This document shows, in pieces, positions 34,617-43,311 of a stretch of DNA of 64,000 nt. How positions within the stretch are numbered: the first letter of the stretch is position 1; each line of letters opens with the position of its first letter. Source of the stretch: an uncultured Collinsella sp. Its GTDB lineage: Bacteria > Actinomycetota > Coriobacteriia > Coriobacteriales > Coriobacteriaceae. The notes under the pieces were generated by a model. That model searched no databases. It had not been told where the DNA came from and saw nothing but the letters and a program-made list of their open reading frames with translations. The stretch covers positions 43,770 to 107,769 of the forward strand of contig CATXXC010000008.1 of assembly GCA_958403385.1 (NCBI GenBank), in the 5' to 3' direction. The position numbers were made by a program, and so were the translations under genes.

Positions 34617-35750
34617 ATGAGTGCTTTAACCACGCTGAACGCGCCGTTTCGCGCTGATATCGTCGGCAGCTTTCTTCGTCCGCAGGCCGTAAAGGACGCC
34701 CGCGCTACCTATGCGGCAGGCGCGCTTGATGCCGAGGGGCTTAAGGCCGTCGAGGACGAGGCCATTCGCGATTTGGTGGCAAAGCAAAAGGCCGCCGGCC
34801 TGCAGGTCATCACCGATGGCGAGTTTCGCCGCAGCTACTGGCACCTCGACTTTATGTGGGGGCTCAACGGCATTGAACGCCGCACCTCGCGTACGGGTTA
34901 TATGTTCCACGATGAGGAGACCACGGCCGACACCGTCGTGGTAACCGGCTCCATCAGCGGCGAGAACCACCCCTTCGTCGAGCACTTTAAGTTTGTCAAG
35001 GCACTTGAGGGCGAGGGCCACGTTGCACGCCAGACCATCCCGGCGCCGATTCAGACGTTCTCCGAAGTCACGCTCGACCGCTGCGATGGCCAGCAGGAGA
35101 GCTTGCGTGCTGTCTATAAGACCGACGAAGAACTCGCCGATGCCATCGCCGCAGCATATCGCACCGTGATTGCCGACCTGTATGCCGCGGGCTGCCGCAA
35201 CATCCAGTTTGATGACTGCACCTGGGGCATCTACTGCGATACTGACTTTGTGTCCAAGACCGGCATGAGCCCGGTCGACCTGCAAAAGGTAAGCGAGCTG
35301 GGCGTGGCGCTCAACAACGCCGCCATCGCGGACAAGCCCGATGATTTGGTTATCAACACGCATGTATGCCGCGGCAACTACCACTCCACCTACGCTTTTG
35401 AGGGCGGCTACGACCCCATCGCGCCGTACCTGTTTGCGCATGAGGACGTTGACGCATTCTATCTGGAGTTCGATACGCCGCGCGCCGGTGGTTTTGAGCC
35501 GCTCAAGTACGTTGCCCCCGGCAAGAAGGTCGTGTTGGGTCTGGTGACCACCAAGGCGGCAGAGCTCGAGAACGAGGATGTTATCGTCGAGCGCATCCGT
35601 GAAGCCGCAAAGTACGTGCCGCTCGAGAACCTGTATCTGTCGCCTCAGTGCGGCTTTGCCAGCTGCGAGATTGGCAACAAGCTGACCGAGGATGAGCAAT
35701 GGGCAAAGATCGCGCTGGTCAAGCGCATTGCCGAGCGCGTTTGGAAATAG
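34617..35750 (+). CDS. MetE-like cobalamin-independent methyltransferase
   Basis: 377-residue protein corresponding to the catalytic C-terminal half of MetE (YxjG/YxjH family), methylating homocysteine without vitamin B12. FRADIVGSFLRPQAVK at the N terminus, VITDGEFRR near residue 62, ligand region NTHVCRGN near 243 and SPQCGFAS near 343 supply His and Cys for zinc. YxjG-type proteins probably use S-methylmethionine or methyl donors other than folate. AAAGGGAG precedes the start. A LysR gene lies upstream. Confidence 0.92.
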   Translation: MSALTTLNAPFRADIVGSFLRPQAVKDARATYAAGALDAEGLKAVEDEAIRDLVAKQKAAGLQVITDGEFRRSYWHLDFMWGLNGIERRTSRTGYMFHDEETTADTVVVTGSISGENHPFVEHFKFVKALEGEGHVARQTIPAPIQTFSEVTLDRCDGQQESLRAVYKTDEELADAIAAAYRTVIADLYAAGCRNIQFDDCTWGIYCDTDFVSKTGMSPVDLQKVSELGVALNNAAIADKPDDLVINTHVCRGNYHSTYAFEGGYDPIAPYLFAHEDVDAFYLEFDTPRAGGFEPLKYVAPGKKVVLGLVTTKAAELENEDVIVERIREAAKYVPLENLYLSPQCGFASCEIGNKLTEDEQWAKIALVKRIAERVWK

Positions 35751-35872
35751 CGCTAGTGTTTGCAGGTGGCGGCGCGTGCGAGGCATAGTGTATCGCGTAC
35801 AATGGTTCGGATCGTATCGTTCGGGCAGGTTATCCGATATGCCTGATCGCCCTTCCATTCGAAAGGACATCC

Positions 35873-35926
35873 ATGTCCCAGTCCTCGACGCCCGCCGTAT
35901 CTGAACTCGAGGAGACTGTCGAATAG
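35873..35926 (+). CDS. 17-codon frame, possible leader or gene remnant
   Basis: ATG at 35873 stands 9 bases behind GAAAGGA, and a TACAAT -10-like box lies around 35800. The 17-residue acidic frame stops in TAG at 35924. It looks like the N terminus of a larger gene lost by deletion, or a short leader. A terminator follows at 35947. There is no family evidence. Confidence 0.25.
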   Translation: MSQSSTPAVSELEETVE

Positions 35927-35946
35927 TAGTTGTGTTCAGCTAAATC

Positions 35947-35985
35947 AAAAAATGGCGCCCGTGCGTACGTGTGGACGCCATTTTT
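35947..35985. terminator. Bidirectional terminator
   Basis: AAAATGGCGCCC and GGACGCCATTTTT form the stem, with A and T tracts on both sides; it serves the esterase gene on the minus strand and whatever reads from 35750 on the plus strand. Confidence 0.8.
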
Positions 35986-36697
35986 AATGCGTCAGTATCC
36001 AGTGGATGCCGCGCGCCATGCGCAGGTCAGTTTGGGCAAAATGATTGCCGGGGTTGAGCTCCAGCGTTGTTGGAATGTCACGCTCGATAAGCAGCTCTTC
36101 CATCGCGTGCGTATCGTCGAGTACGTGCCGCATCATGCGGTTGGGCGTCTTGGTTTCCTTTTTACCGAGCGACAGATAGGCAGCGTCGGGCGTAGCTGTC
36201 ATCGTGCGCTCGCGCGCGTAGTCGATAAAGCCGGGGAACCACAGCGACCCCGATGCACTCGCCACGCGCTCAAAGACATCTGTTTGCCAAAGTGCCCACA
36301 GTGCAAAAAGACCCGCCAACGAGTAGCCGGCAATGCCGTGCCAGGTGGGCGGGCAGGGAAGTGATGATTCGGCCTCTGGGATTATCTGATTCAGCAGTTC
36401 ATCGAGAAACTCAGACGCCTGTCCGCCAAAGGGCTCGGCATCTCGTATAGTTCCGTCGCATTCCCAGGGGCTCAGCTCGCGATTCCAATCGAGCCCTCCA
36501 ATGGCGACAAAGGCGAATGGCGGGCAGTCGAGCTCTCGGCAGCGCTCGTAGACTTCACTACCGTCGCCCATAACCACAGGGAGGTAGATGACGGGCGTAC
36601 CTTCTGCACACTCTGAATAAACGGTTATCTGCTTCTGATGCACTTCCAAGGCAGGCTTCTCTCGGTGTTGTGATATTGACAGCCTCAATTGTCGCAC
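35984..36697 (-). CDS. Alpha/beta-hydrolase esterase (Fes/EstD-like)
   Basis: 237 residues of the esterase D/enterochelin esterase group. The nucleophile elbow is GYSLAGLFAL near residue 124; AIGGLDWNRELSPWE near 67 is the substrate strand; the catalytic acid and histidine are likely in TTLELNPGNHFAQTD. The start is GTG at 36697, with no strong ribosome site, so the N terminus could be shorter. It may hydrolyse acyl esters or siderophore esters. Alone between two terminators. Confidence 0.85.
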   Translation of the reverse strand: MRQLRLSISQHREKPALEVHQKQITVYSECAEGTPVIYLPVVMGDGSEVYERCRELDCPPFAFVAIGGLDWNRELSPWECDGTIRDAEPFGGQASEFLDELLNQIIPEAESSLPCPPTWHGIAGYSLAGLFALWALWQTDVFERVASASGSLWFPGFIDYARERTMTATPDAAYLSLGKKETKTPNRMMRHVLDDTHAMEELLIERDIPTTLELNPGNHFAQTDLRMARGIHWILTH

Positions 36698-36717
36698 GCT
36701 GGCACGGGGGCAGACGC

Positions 36718-36759
36718 TAAAAGAAAGGCGCGGAGCCGCTCGATGCGATTCCGCGCCTT
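36718..36759 (-). terminator. Terminator of the purine permease gene
   Basis: AAGGCGCGGA (36725-36734) pairs with TCCGCGCCTT (36750-36759); the minus strand runs into TTTCTTTT. Confidence 0.8.
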
Positions 36760-36786
36760 GTTGTTTTGCTTTAGCAGACTATGCCG

Positions 36787-38097
36787 CTACGCTACAAAGA
36801 AGTAGACGAGGAAGGCGAGGGCTGCGATCCACATGAGCGGCTTGATCTTGGAAGCCTCGCCCTTAAAGAGCGCGACGATCACGTAGGCGATAAAGCCCAG
36901 GCCAATGCCGGCAGAGATGGAGTAGGTGAAGGGCACGCCGGCGACAATCATGAACGCCGGGAAACCCTGCGACACGTCGGACCAGTCGATCTCGGAGGCC
37001 TCGCTCATCATGAGGTAGCCGACGTAGACCAGAGCACCGCAGGTGGCGGCGCTGGAAACGATGGTGACGATGGGGGAGAAGAACGCGGCGAGAATGAACA
37101 GCACGCCGGTGGTGACGGAGGTGAGGCCCGTGCGGCCACCGTCGGCAGCGCCAGAGGTGGACTCGACGAAGGTGGTGATGGAGGAGACGCCCATGAAACC
37201 GCCCACAGCAGCGGCGGCGGAGTCGACGATCAGGATCTCCTTGATATTCTCGACGTTGCCGTCGTCGGTGAGGAACTCGCCCTGCTTGGCCACGGCCATC
37301 GCGGTGCCCATGGTGTCGAAGAAGTCACTCATGAGCAGAGAGAACGAGATGACGAGGAGCGCGGGGTCGGTAAGGACCTTGACGATGGCGGGCACGCCGC
37401 CGGCGTCGGCGATGGGGCCACCGATGCTCGAGAAGTCGAGCGGGGCGATGATACCGGTCGGAGCCTGGGTCACACCTAGGGGGATACCGGCGATGACGGC
37501 GACGACGATGCCGATGAGCAGCGAGCCGGGGACGTTGCGGCAGGCGAGGGCGACTGTCACCAGGATGGAGATGATGCCGACGATGAAGGTGGGGGAGGTG
37601 ATGTCGCCCAGACCGACGAGCGTACCGGCGCCAGCGGTGATAATGCCGGCATCGCACAGGCCAATCATGGCGATGAACAGGCCCAGACCCACCGAGATGG
37701 CGTGACGCAGGACAACCGGGATGGCGTCCATGATGGCCTCGCGCAGGCCACAAAGCACGAGCAGCAAGATGACGACGCCCTCAAGGAAGATGACGCTCAT
37801 GGCCACGCGCCAGTCACCGCCGCAGACGGTGGTGGTGATTCCAGCGATCATCGCGTTGACGCCTAAGCCCGACGCGCAGGCGAGCGGGCGGTTTGCGAAG
37901 ATGCCCATGCAGATGGTCATGATGCCGGCGCCCAGGCAGGTGGCGCAGGCGAGCGCTCCCGCATCGATGCCAGCGCCCGAGAGCACCGCGGGGTTGACGG
38001 CGATGATGTAGGCCATCGCCAGGAACGTTGTCAGTCCAGCGCGAAGTTCGGTCCCGATTGTGGACTTGCGCTCGCTGACGTGAAATAGTTCGTCCAT
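36787..38097 (-). CDS. NCS2-family purine permease (AzgA-like)
   Basis: 436-residue permease with 12-14 helices, NCS2/AzgA type, that takes up guanine or hypoxanthine. TTFLAMAYIIAVNPAVLS near the N terminus and ASGLGVNAMIAG near 75 are family signatures; DFFDTMGTAMAVAKQ near 258 and SSITTFVESTSGAADGGRTGLTS near 313 are the conserved substrate-binding segments. Start at 38097 behind AAAGGG; an upstream ATG at 38154 is less likely. No purine riboswitch was found in the 190 bases upstream. Confidence 0.93.
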   Translation of the reverse strand: MDELFHVSERKSTIGTELRAGLTTFLAMAYIIAVNPAVLSGAGIDAGALACATCLGAGIMTICMGIFANRPLACASGLGVNAMIAGITTTVCGGDWRVAMSVIFLEGVVILLLVLCGLREAIMDAIPVVLRHAISVGLGLFIAMIGLCDAGIITAGAGTLVGLGDITSPTFIVGIISILVTVALACRNVPGSLLIGIVVAVIAGIPLGVTQAPTGIIAPLDFSSIGGPIADAGGVPAIVKVLTDPALLVISFSLLMSDFFDTMGTAMAVAKQGEFLTDDGNVENIKEILIVDSAAAAVGGFMGVSSITTFVESTSGAADGGRTGLTSVTTGVLFILAAFFSPIVTIVSSAATCGALVYVGYLMMSEASEIDWSDVSQGFPAFMIVAGVPFTYSISAGIGLGFIAYVIVALFKGEASKIKPLMWIAALAFLVYFFVA

Positions 38098-38290
38098 GCA
38101 TACCCTTTCCTTGTTCGGCCCCGAGTTTAGGCCGATTGACACGAACTCACTCACTATAGCCCCTTTACGACGCTGTTGTTCCTCGCATGTTGATGTTCGG
38201 CGCTTTGTAGCAGACGGACGGTATTTTTCGCATGAAAATGTGTGGGTACCGTATACTTAAGCGGTTACAACGACCCCTATGGAGGAACGT

Positions 38291-38710
38291 ATGATTAAAG
38301 AGCTCTGCCACGACGAGGCTATCCTGTCCCAGCGTTGCGAGGTTGCGACCGTCGAGGACGAGTCGGTTGCTCAGGACCTGATCGATACCATTAAGTCGCT
38401 CGACGATGCCGGCTGCCTTGCCGCCAACCAGATCGGCGTCACCAAGAAGGTCTGCGTCTACCTGGACGATGCCGGCGAGCCCCACGTACTCTACAACCCC
38501 CGTCTGGTGTTTGGCCTGGGCGCCAGTAAGATGGAGGAGAGCTGCCTGACGCACGAGGAGATCACCAAGTCCACGCGCTACATCAAGTGCAAGGTTGCCT
38601 TTGACCAGATCGTCGACGGCAAGATGCGCGAGCGCAAGCAGGACTTCGTCGGCTTCGAAGCGCAGATGATTCAACACATGATTGACCACTGCTTAGGCAA
38701 ACTCGTCTAG
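38291..38710 (+). CDS. Peptide deformylase-like protein, HMIDH active site
   Basis: 139 residues with the peptide deformylase fold. Motif 1 is GCLAANQIG (Gln present), motif 2 is EESCLT (Cys present), but motif 3 is QHMIDH: the catalytic Glu of HExxH is Met (codon ATG). The metal ligands Cys, His and His remain, so it may bind metal without deformylating. It is shorter than E. coli Def (169). Start at 38291 after GGAGGAACGT. A second deformylase-like gene lies at 45928 and has the opposite defect. A terminator follows at 38747. Confidence 0.85.
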   Translation: MIKELCHDEAILSQRCEVATVEDESVAQDLIDTIKSLDDAGCLAANQIGVTKKVCVYLDDAGEPHVLYNPRLVFGLGASKMEESCLTHEEITKSTRYIKCKVAFDQIVDGKMRERKQDFVGFEAQMIQHMIDHCLGKLV

Positions 38711-38746
38711 AGTGGTTCAATTGGGGACCGAATTTGCGGTCTTTGT

Positions 38747-38783
38747 CCCGGGCGTGACATTGTTGTCATGTCCGGGCTTTTTT
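38747..38783 (+). terminator. Terminator after the deformylase-like gene
   Basis: GC-rich stem CCCGGGCGTGACA/TGTCATGTCCGGG followed by TTTTTTG. Confidence 0.8.
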
Positions 38784-38844
38784 GTTTAGCGCCTTTTTGT
38801 TTGGTGACAATAGCCTTAGCAAGAACGTAAAGCTAGGAGGCGCT

Positions 38845-39810
38845 ATGTGCACGAGTATTCGATTTACCGATAATTCTGGCCACATGTATCTGGGCCGCAA
38901 CCTCGACTGGAGCTTTGACTACGGCCAACAGGTTCGCGTGATGCCGCGCGGGTTCCATATCCCGTATTCGTTTATCGACGACGCGACAGCGGCACACGCG
39001 GTGATCGGTATGTGCATCGATTACAAGAACTACCCTATGTTCTTCGATTGCGGCAACGATGCGGGCCTCGCCGTGGCGGGTCTCAATTTCCCGGGTTATG
39101 CCGAGTATGCCGAAGGGCCTGTCGACGGCAAGACCAATATCGCGGCCTATGAGTTTCCCCTGTGGGTGGCAGCGACGTTCTCGACGGTCGATGAGGTCGA
39201 GGCCGCGCTGCGCGACACGGTGATTGTTGCCAAATCTGCAGGAGAGGGGCTGGGCGTGTCGCTGCTCCATTGGATTATCGGCGACAGCCAGCGCAGCATC
39301 GTGGTCGAGATGATGGCTGACGGCCTGCATGTATACGACGATCCGGTCGACACCCTTGCCAACCAGCCGACCTTCCCGTGGCACATGGAAAACCTCCGCA
39401 CCTATATCACCGCCACAAGCGATTTTCCGCAGACGGCGACATGGCGTGGCGCCGAGCTCAAGCCCTATGGCGCGGGTGCCGGCATGCGCGGCATTCCGGG
39501 CGATTGCTATTCGCCGAGCCGTTTTGTAAAGGCGGCGTACCTCAATGCCAATTACCCGCAAAAGGAGAGCGAGACCGAAAACGTCGTCCGCATGTTCCGC
39601 TCGCTCGAGGGCGTGGTGATGATCGAGGGGGCGTCCAGGATGGGCGATGGCAAGTTCGAGAAGACTATCTACACCGGATGCTTTAGCGCGCGCACGGGCA
39701 ATTATTACTACGCGATGTATGGGGATCCGTCGATTCGCTACGTGAGCCTGATGGATGCCGAGGGCGCGAGCCCCGATAGGCTCGTGGTTCCCGAGCCGCG
39801 CCGTTCGTAG
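38845..39810 (+). CDS. Choloylglycine hydrolase (bile salt hydrolase type)
   Basis: 321-residue Ntn-hydrolase of the bile salt hydrolase/penicillin V acylase family. After removal of Met1, Cys2 becomes the nucleophile (MCTSIRF); Arg18 and Asp21 (GRNLDW) are in place, and NQPTF, which distinguishes bile salt hydrolases, lies near residue 173, with a conserved Arg in YSPSRF near 228. AGGAGG precedes the start. No signal peptide: an intracellular enzyme that deconjugates taurine or glycine bile acids. This is the best lifestyle marker in the window, consistent with gut residence. Confidence 0.93.
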   Translation: MCTSIRFTDNSGHMYLGRNLDWSFDYGQQVRVMPRGFHIPYSFIDDATAAHAVIGMCIDYKNYPMFFDCGNDAGLAVAGLNFPGYAEYAEGPVDGKTNIAAYEFPLWVAATFSTVDEVEAALRDTVIVAKSAGEGLGVSLLHWIIGDSQRSIVVEMMADGLHVYDDPVDTLANQPTFPWHMENLRTYITATSDFPQTATWRGAELKPYGAGAGMRGIPGDCYSPSRFVKAAYLNANYPQKESETENVVRMFRSLEGVVMIEGASRMGDGKFEKTIYTGCFSARTGNYYYAMYGDPSIRYVSLMDAEGASPDRLVVPEPRRS

Positions 39811-39830
39811 CTCACTGGCCCGTTGCGACA

Positions 39831-39868
39831 TAAAACGGCCTCGCACCTCTTATGAGATGCGAGGCCGT
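39831..39868 (-). terminator. Terminator of the KUP gene
   Basis: ACGGCCTCGCA (39835-39845) and TGCGAGGCCGT (39858-39868), with TTTTA downstream on the minus strand. Confidence 0.85.
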
Positions 39869-39891
39869 TGTCGTCAATGGCTGGTGGCGTG

Positions 39892-42123
39892 TTAGAAGTT
39901 GGCGTCGTTGAGCTGGGCGCTCTCGAGGCCGTCGAGCTTTTGCTGTTCGGGCGTATCGGCGACGCTCTCGAGCAGCTCAGTGGGATCGACGTTCATGTCC
40001 CTACCGGCTTCGTTGCCGTTGACCAGGTCGTCCGAGAAGATATCGACATCCATTTCCTCAGCTTCCTCGATCTGAACTTCGAGTGGCACCTGGGTGCGTA
40101 CAAGCTTGACTGCCGGACGCATACGGGCAAAGAGGGGCACGTACTCGATGATGATGGCCGAGTTCTCGAGGCCGTACCAGCGTGCCGGGCTTCCGCAGGC
40201 GCGGCGGACGGCGTACTTGATGGCCATGACGCGATGGTCGTTGCGGTTGATGTCCGTTTCGGGGGCAAGCATCTTGCGCAGCATGCAAAAACGGAAGTCG
40301 CCCACGTTGCCGCGTGTCTCGTAGATGGAGTAGGTGTGATGCTGCGGCGGCAGCTCACCCGATGCCATCAGGTCGCCAACGATCTGGCGCAGGTAGGCAT
40401 TAACGCGCTGGTTGACCTTAAAGCCCAGGTCCAGGCGCACGCGGAACAAAAAGTCCGTGCCAAAGGTCTCGACGGAATACTCGTGCGTATAGGGTTCATC
40501 GGTAACGTGCACGTTGATGAACCAGTATGCCTTGGCGCGCTTGGGGTGCTTGTCCAGGATGGAATAGAGCACGTCGCGGTCGAGCGTGAGCGGGTCGGGG
40601 CTGTTGGTGAGAAATACCAGATTGTCGGCGAGCACGGGATAGGTCTCGTCATTGCGCAGGCGGTTGAGCTGGTCGATGTACTTGGAGACGGGCAGCAGGA
40701 TCGTCTGCGTGCGCTCGATGGCGGTGCCGCGACGCCACACATACATAAGGCCGAACAGCAGTGCGGCCAGGAAGATCATGACGTAGCCGCCGTCAAAGAA
40801 CATGGTGAGGCACGAAGCGAAGAAGCACAGCTCAATGGCACCAAAGAGCAGGGCGAAGACGCAGGCGCCCAGCTTGTGTTTGAGAATGCCGGCGATATAG
40901 CTCGTCAGCAGCGTGGTGGTCATAAGCATGGTCACGGTAATGGCGAGGCCATAGGCGCTCTCCATGCGCTCGGAGTTCTGGAACAGCAGCACGATGAAGA
41001 TGCAGCCGACCCACATGATGTTGTTGACAAGCGGAATATAGAGCTGGCCCTTGGTGTCGCTGGGGTAGTGGATGCGCAGGTGCGGCATGAGGTTGAGGCG
41101 CGTTGCCTCGGATACCAGTGAGAACGAGCCGGTGATGAGGGCCTGCGAGGCGATGATGGCCGCCACGGCCGAAAGTACGATGGCAAAGGGGCGCAGGGAC
41201 TCGGGGAGCATCATATAGAACGGGTTGACGATATCCATCGCGAGCATCTGGGGATTGGAGTTGTTGGCGAGCAGCCAAGCACCTTGACCCAGATAGTTAA
41301 GGATAAGGGCCGCCTTAACAAACGGCCAGGATGCGTAAATGTTAGCTTTGCCCACGTGACCCATGTCCGAATAGAGCGCCTCGGCGCCGGTCGTCGACAG
41401 GAAGACAAAGCCGAGCACCATGATGCCCGAATGGTTGATGGGCGAGAACAGGAACATGATGCCGCGGATGGGGTTGAGCGCGCGCAGGATGGACAGGTTG
41501 CCGAGCATGTTGAACAGGCCGGCGCCCGCCAGGAACAGGAACCATAGCGTCATAAGCGGGCCAAACAGCTTGCCGATTGACGAGGTGCCGGCGCGCTGCA
41601 TGGCAAACAGACCGCAGATAATGATGATGGTGATGATGATGACGTTGGTCTGGCCGTCGCCCAGCAGCGCATGGCCCCATTCGATGGTGCGCAGACCCTC
41701 GATGGCTGTGGTGACCGTGACCGCGGGGGTGAGGATGCCGTCGGCGAGCAGCGCCGCGCCGCCGATCATGGCGGGCAGAATCAGCCACGGCGCCACCTTG
41801 CGCACCAGGCTAAACAGGGCGAAGATGCCGCCTTCGTTATGGTTGTCGGCCTTCATGGCGATTACAACGTACTTGACCGTGGTCACGAGTGTCATGGTCC
41901 AGATGACGAGCGAAAGCGCGCCCAGGATCATGTCCTCGCTAACGGTGCCGATGCCGCCGTTGTTGGCGACGATTGATTTCATGGTGTACATGGGGCTCGT
42001 GCCGATGTCGCCATAGACGACGCCGAGCGTTACGAGCAGCATGCCAGCGGAGAGGGGAATGGCTCCGTGCCCGCCCTGCACATGCTGATCTTGGAGGTTT
42101 GTCTCCAGTTTGTTGTGTGCCAC
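39892..42123 (-). CDS. kup: KUP-family potassium transporter
   Basis: About 743 residues: a 12-helix core (VVYGDIGTSPMYTMKS near residue 38, and GDGQTNVII) and a 250-residue cytoplasmic C-terminal domain with YVPLFARMRPAVKL. This is a high-affinity K+/H+ symporter. I prefer the GTG at 42123 as start because AAGGGAG lies six bases upstream; ATG at 42141 has no ribosome site. An 11-bp inverted repeat sits directly upstream. No cyclic-di-AMP riboswitch was recognised, although many KUP genes carry one. Confidence 0.93.
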   Translation of the reverse strand: MAHNKLETNLQDQHVQGGHGAIPLSAGMLLVTLGVVYGDIGTSPMYTMKSIVANNGGIGTVSEDMILGALSLVIWTMTLVTTVKYVVIAMKADNHNEGGIFALFSLVRKVAPWLILPAMIGGAALLADGILTPAVTVTTAIEGLRTIEWGHALLGDGQTNVIIITIIIICGLFAMQRAGTSSIGKLFGPLMTLWFLFLAGAGLFNMLGNLSILRALNPIRGIMFLFSPINHSGIMVLGFVFLSTTGAEALYSDMGHVGKANIYASWPFVKAALILNYLGQGAWLLANNSNPQMLAMDIVNPFYMMLPESLRPFAIVLSAVAAIIASQALITGSFSLVSEATRLNLMPHLRIHYPSDTKGQLYIPLVNNIMWVGCIFIVLLFQNSERMESAYGLAITVTMLMTTTLLTSYIAGILKHKLGACVFALLFGAIELCFFASCLTMFFDGGYVMIFLAALLFGLMYVWRRGTAIERTQTILLPVSKYIDQLNRLRNDETYPVLADNLVFLTNSPDPLTLDRDVLYSILDKHPKRAKAYWFINVHVTDEPYTHEYSVETFGTDFLFRVRLDLGFKVNQRVNAYLRQIVGDLMASGELPPQHHTYSIYETRGNVGDFRFCMLRKMLAPETDINRNDHRVMAIKYAVRRACGSPARWYGLENSAIIIEYVPLFARMRPAVKLVRTQVPLEVQIEEAEEMDVDIFSDDLVNGNEAGRDMNVDPTELLESVADTPEQQKLDGLESAQLNDANF

Positions 42124-42143
42124 GTGGACTCCCTTAGACATCC

Positions 42144-42168
42144 GGTTATCTGTCTAGGACAGATAACC
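42144..42168. promoter_or_regulatory. Perfect inverted repeat before kup start
   Basis: GGTTATCTGTC, TAG, GACAGATAACC: 11-bp arms with a three-base loop, 21 bases upstream of the GTG start. It may be an operator or a 5'UTR hairpin close to the ribosome site. Confidence 0.5.
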
Positions 42169-42223
42169 TTTATGCCGTCTTTATACATACAAGAGCAGTT
42201 TGGCACATCGGGTTATTTTAGAC

Positions 42224-42247
42224 AATAATCCCCAGCTGGGGATTATT
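42224..42247. terminator. Palindrome AATAATCCCCAG/CTGGGGATTATT
   Basis: Zero-loop 24-bp palindrome downstream of the EamA gene and upstream of kup. With A/T ends on both sides it could act as a terminator for the minus-strand EamA gene. Confidence 0.55.
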
Positions 42248-42281
42248 TATGTACACAGGTAGCATTTCAAAACAGGGGCTT

Positions 42282-43193
42282 TTAAGCACGTGCTGTCTGG
42301 GCGATGCCGGCTTTGGCGTTTGTGCGTTTGCCGACGAGTTCGCAAAAAATTGCGCCGCCGACGATAAGTGCGGCGCCCATCAGGCGGACTGGTGTTATGG
42401 CTTCGCCTAAAAGGACGGCGGAGAACACGACGGCCGAAAGCGGCTCGAGGTAGCCGACGACGGCGACGGTCTGCACGGGCAGCTTGGCGACGGCGCTAAA
42501 GTAGAGCAGGCAACCGATGCCGGTGTTGACGACGCCGAGCATAGCGACGGCGCGCCAATCGATGCCTGCAGCGATGTCGGCGGACAGGAATGAGGGGGCG
42601 CCCTGCGTGATGAGCGTGAGGACCAGCGCGGTCACAAAGGCGGCGCTCACCTGGAGCGTGGAGTTTTCGAGGCCTTCGATGTGTGGCGCACCCTTGCTAG
42701 CGATGACCATCAGCGCATAGCAAAATGCCGAGGCGATACCGCAGGCGATACCAGCAATGGGCATATTGCCGCCTAGACCTTGCGCTGCAATGAGAAAAGC
42801 ACCGCAAGCAACGGCGATAAAGCCAGCGATTTTGCCGCCGGTCAGCTTTTCGCCAAAGATGAGTGGGGACAGCGCCATGACAATGATGGGGCCGCAGTAG
42901 TACAGCAGCGAGGATACGCCGACGCCGATCGTCTGGTAGGCGCGGAACAGAAAAATCCAGCTGGCGCCCAGCGCGGCTCCCGAGAGGAGGAGGGCTGCGG
43001 CTTCGCGGGGGCGAGATGGCGCCTGCAACGTATGGCGTTGGGTGATGGCGAGGATGGTGACAAGCGAGAGTGCGCCCAAAAACGTGCGTAGTAGCACGAT
43101 ATCGGAGCTCGGCAGCGCGATGGCAGCGGCGATGATGCCGTTGGAACCAAACAACAGCAATGCTGCTAAGTACGTAAACAGTCCGCTGTTCAT
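42282..43193 (-). CDS. EamA/DMT-family transporter, divergent from LysR
   Basis: 303 residues, ten helices, two EamA halves. FLAALLLFGSNGIIAAAIALP-like start, LYYCGPIIVMALSPLIFGEK near residue 93 and GYLEPLSAVVFSAVLLGEAIT near 250 are the family repeats. Its start is divergent from the LysR gene at 43312, and the pair resembles that at 7586-9513. Substrate unknown; an amino-acid or metabolite exporter is the usual role. Confidence 0.92.
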   Translation of the reverse strand: MNSGLFTYLAALLLFGSNGIIAAAIALPSSDIVLLRTFLGALSLVTILAITQRHTLQAPSRPREAAALLLSGAALGASWIFLFRAYQTIGVGVSSLLYYCGPIIVMALSPLIFGEKLTGGKIAGFIAVACGAFLIAAQGLGGNMPIAGIACGIASAFCYALMVIASKGAPHIEGLENSTLQVSAAFVTALVLTLITQGAPSFLSADIAAGIDWRAVAMLGVVNTGIGCLLYFSAVAKLPVQTVAVVGYLEPLSAVVFSAVLLGEAITPVRLMGAALIVGGAIFCELVGKRTNAKAGIAQTARA

Positions 43194-43222
43194 GCGCTGA
43201 CATCCCCTCTATATCCGAGCAT

Positions 43223-43239
43223 GTTCACTATGGGTGAAC
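43223..43239. promoter_or_regulatory. Candidate LysR operator between EamA and LysR genes
   Basis: GTTCAC-TATGG-GTGAAC, an inverted repeat centred in the 118-bp divergent region. Good LysR-site geometry. Confidence 0.55.
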
Positions 43240-43311
43240 TGGCTTTAGAAGAAAAGCGAATATAATGTATGGATAACATGACAAAAACTCATGCAAAGGT
43301 GGAGGGGTGCC

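Noticed and set aside
38098..38280. Purine riboswitch before the NCS2 gene
   Set aside because: Looked for the TATAA and CCTAC-like conserved junction; not found on the minus strand.
42124..42281. Cyclic-di-AMP riboswitch before kup
   Set aside because: Such switches often precede kup, but none of the conserved ydaO blocks was visible; only short palindromes are present.
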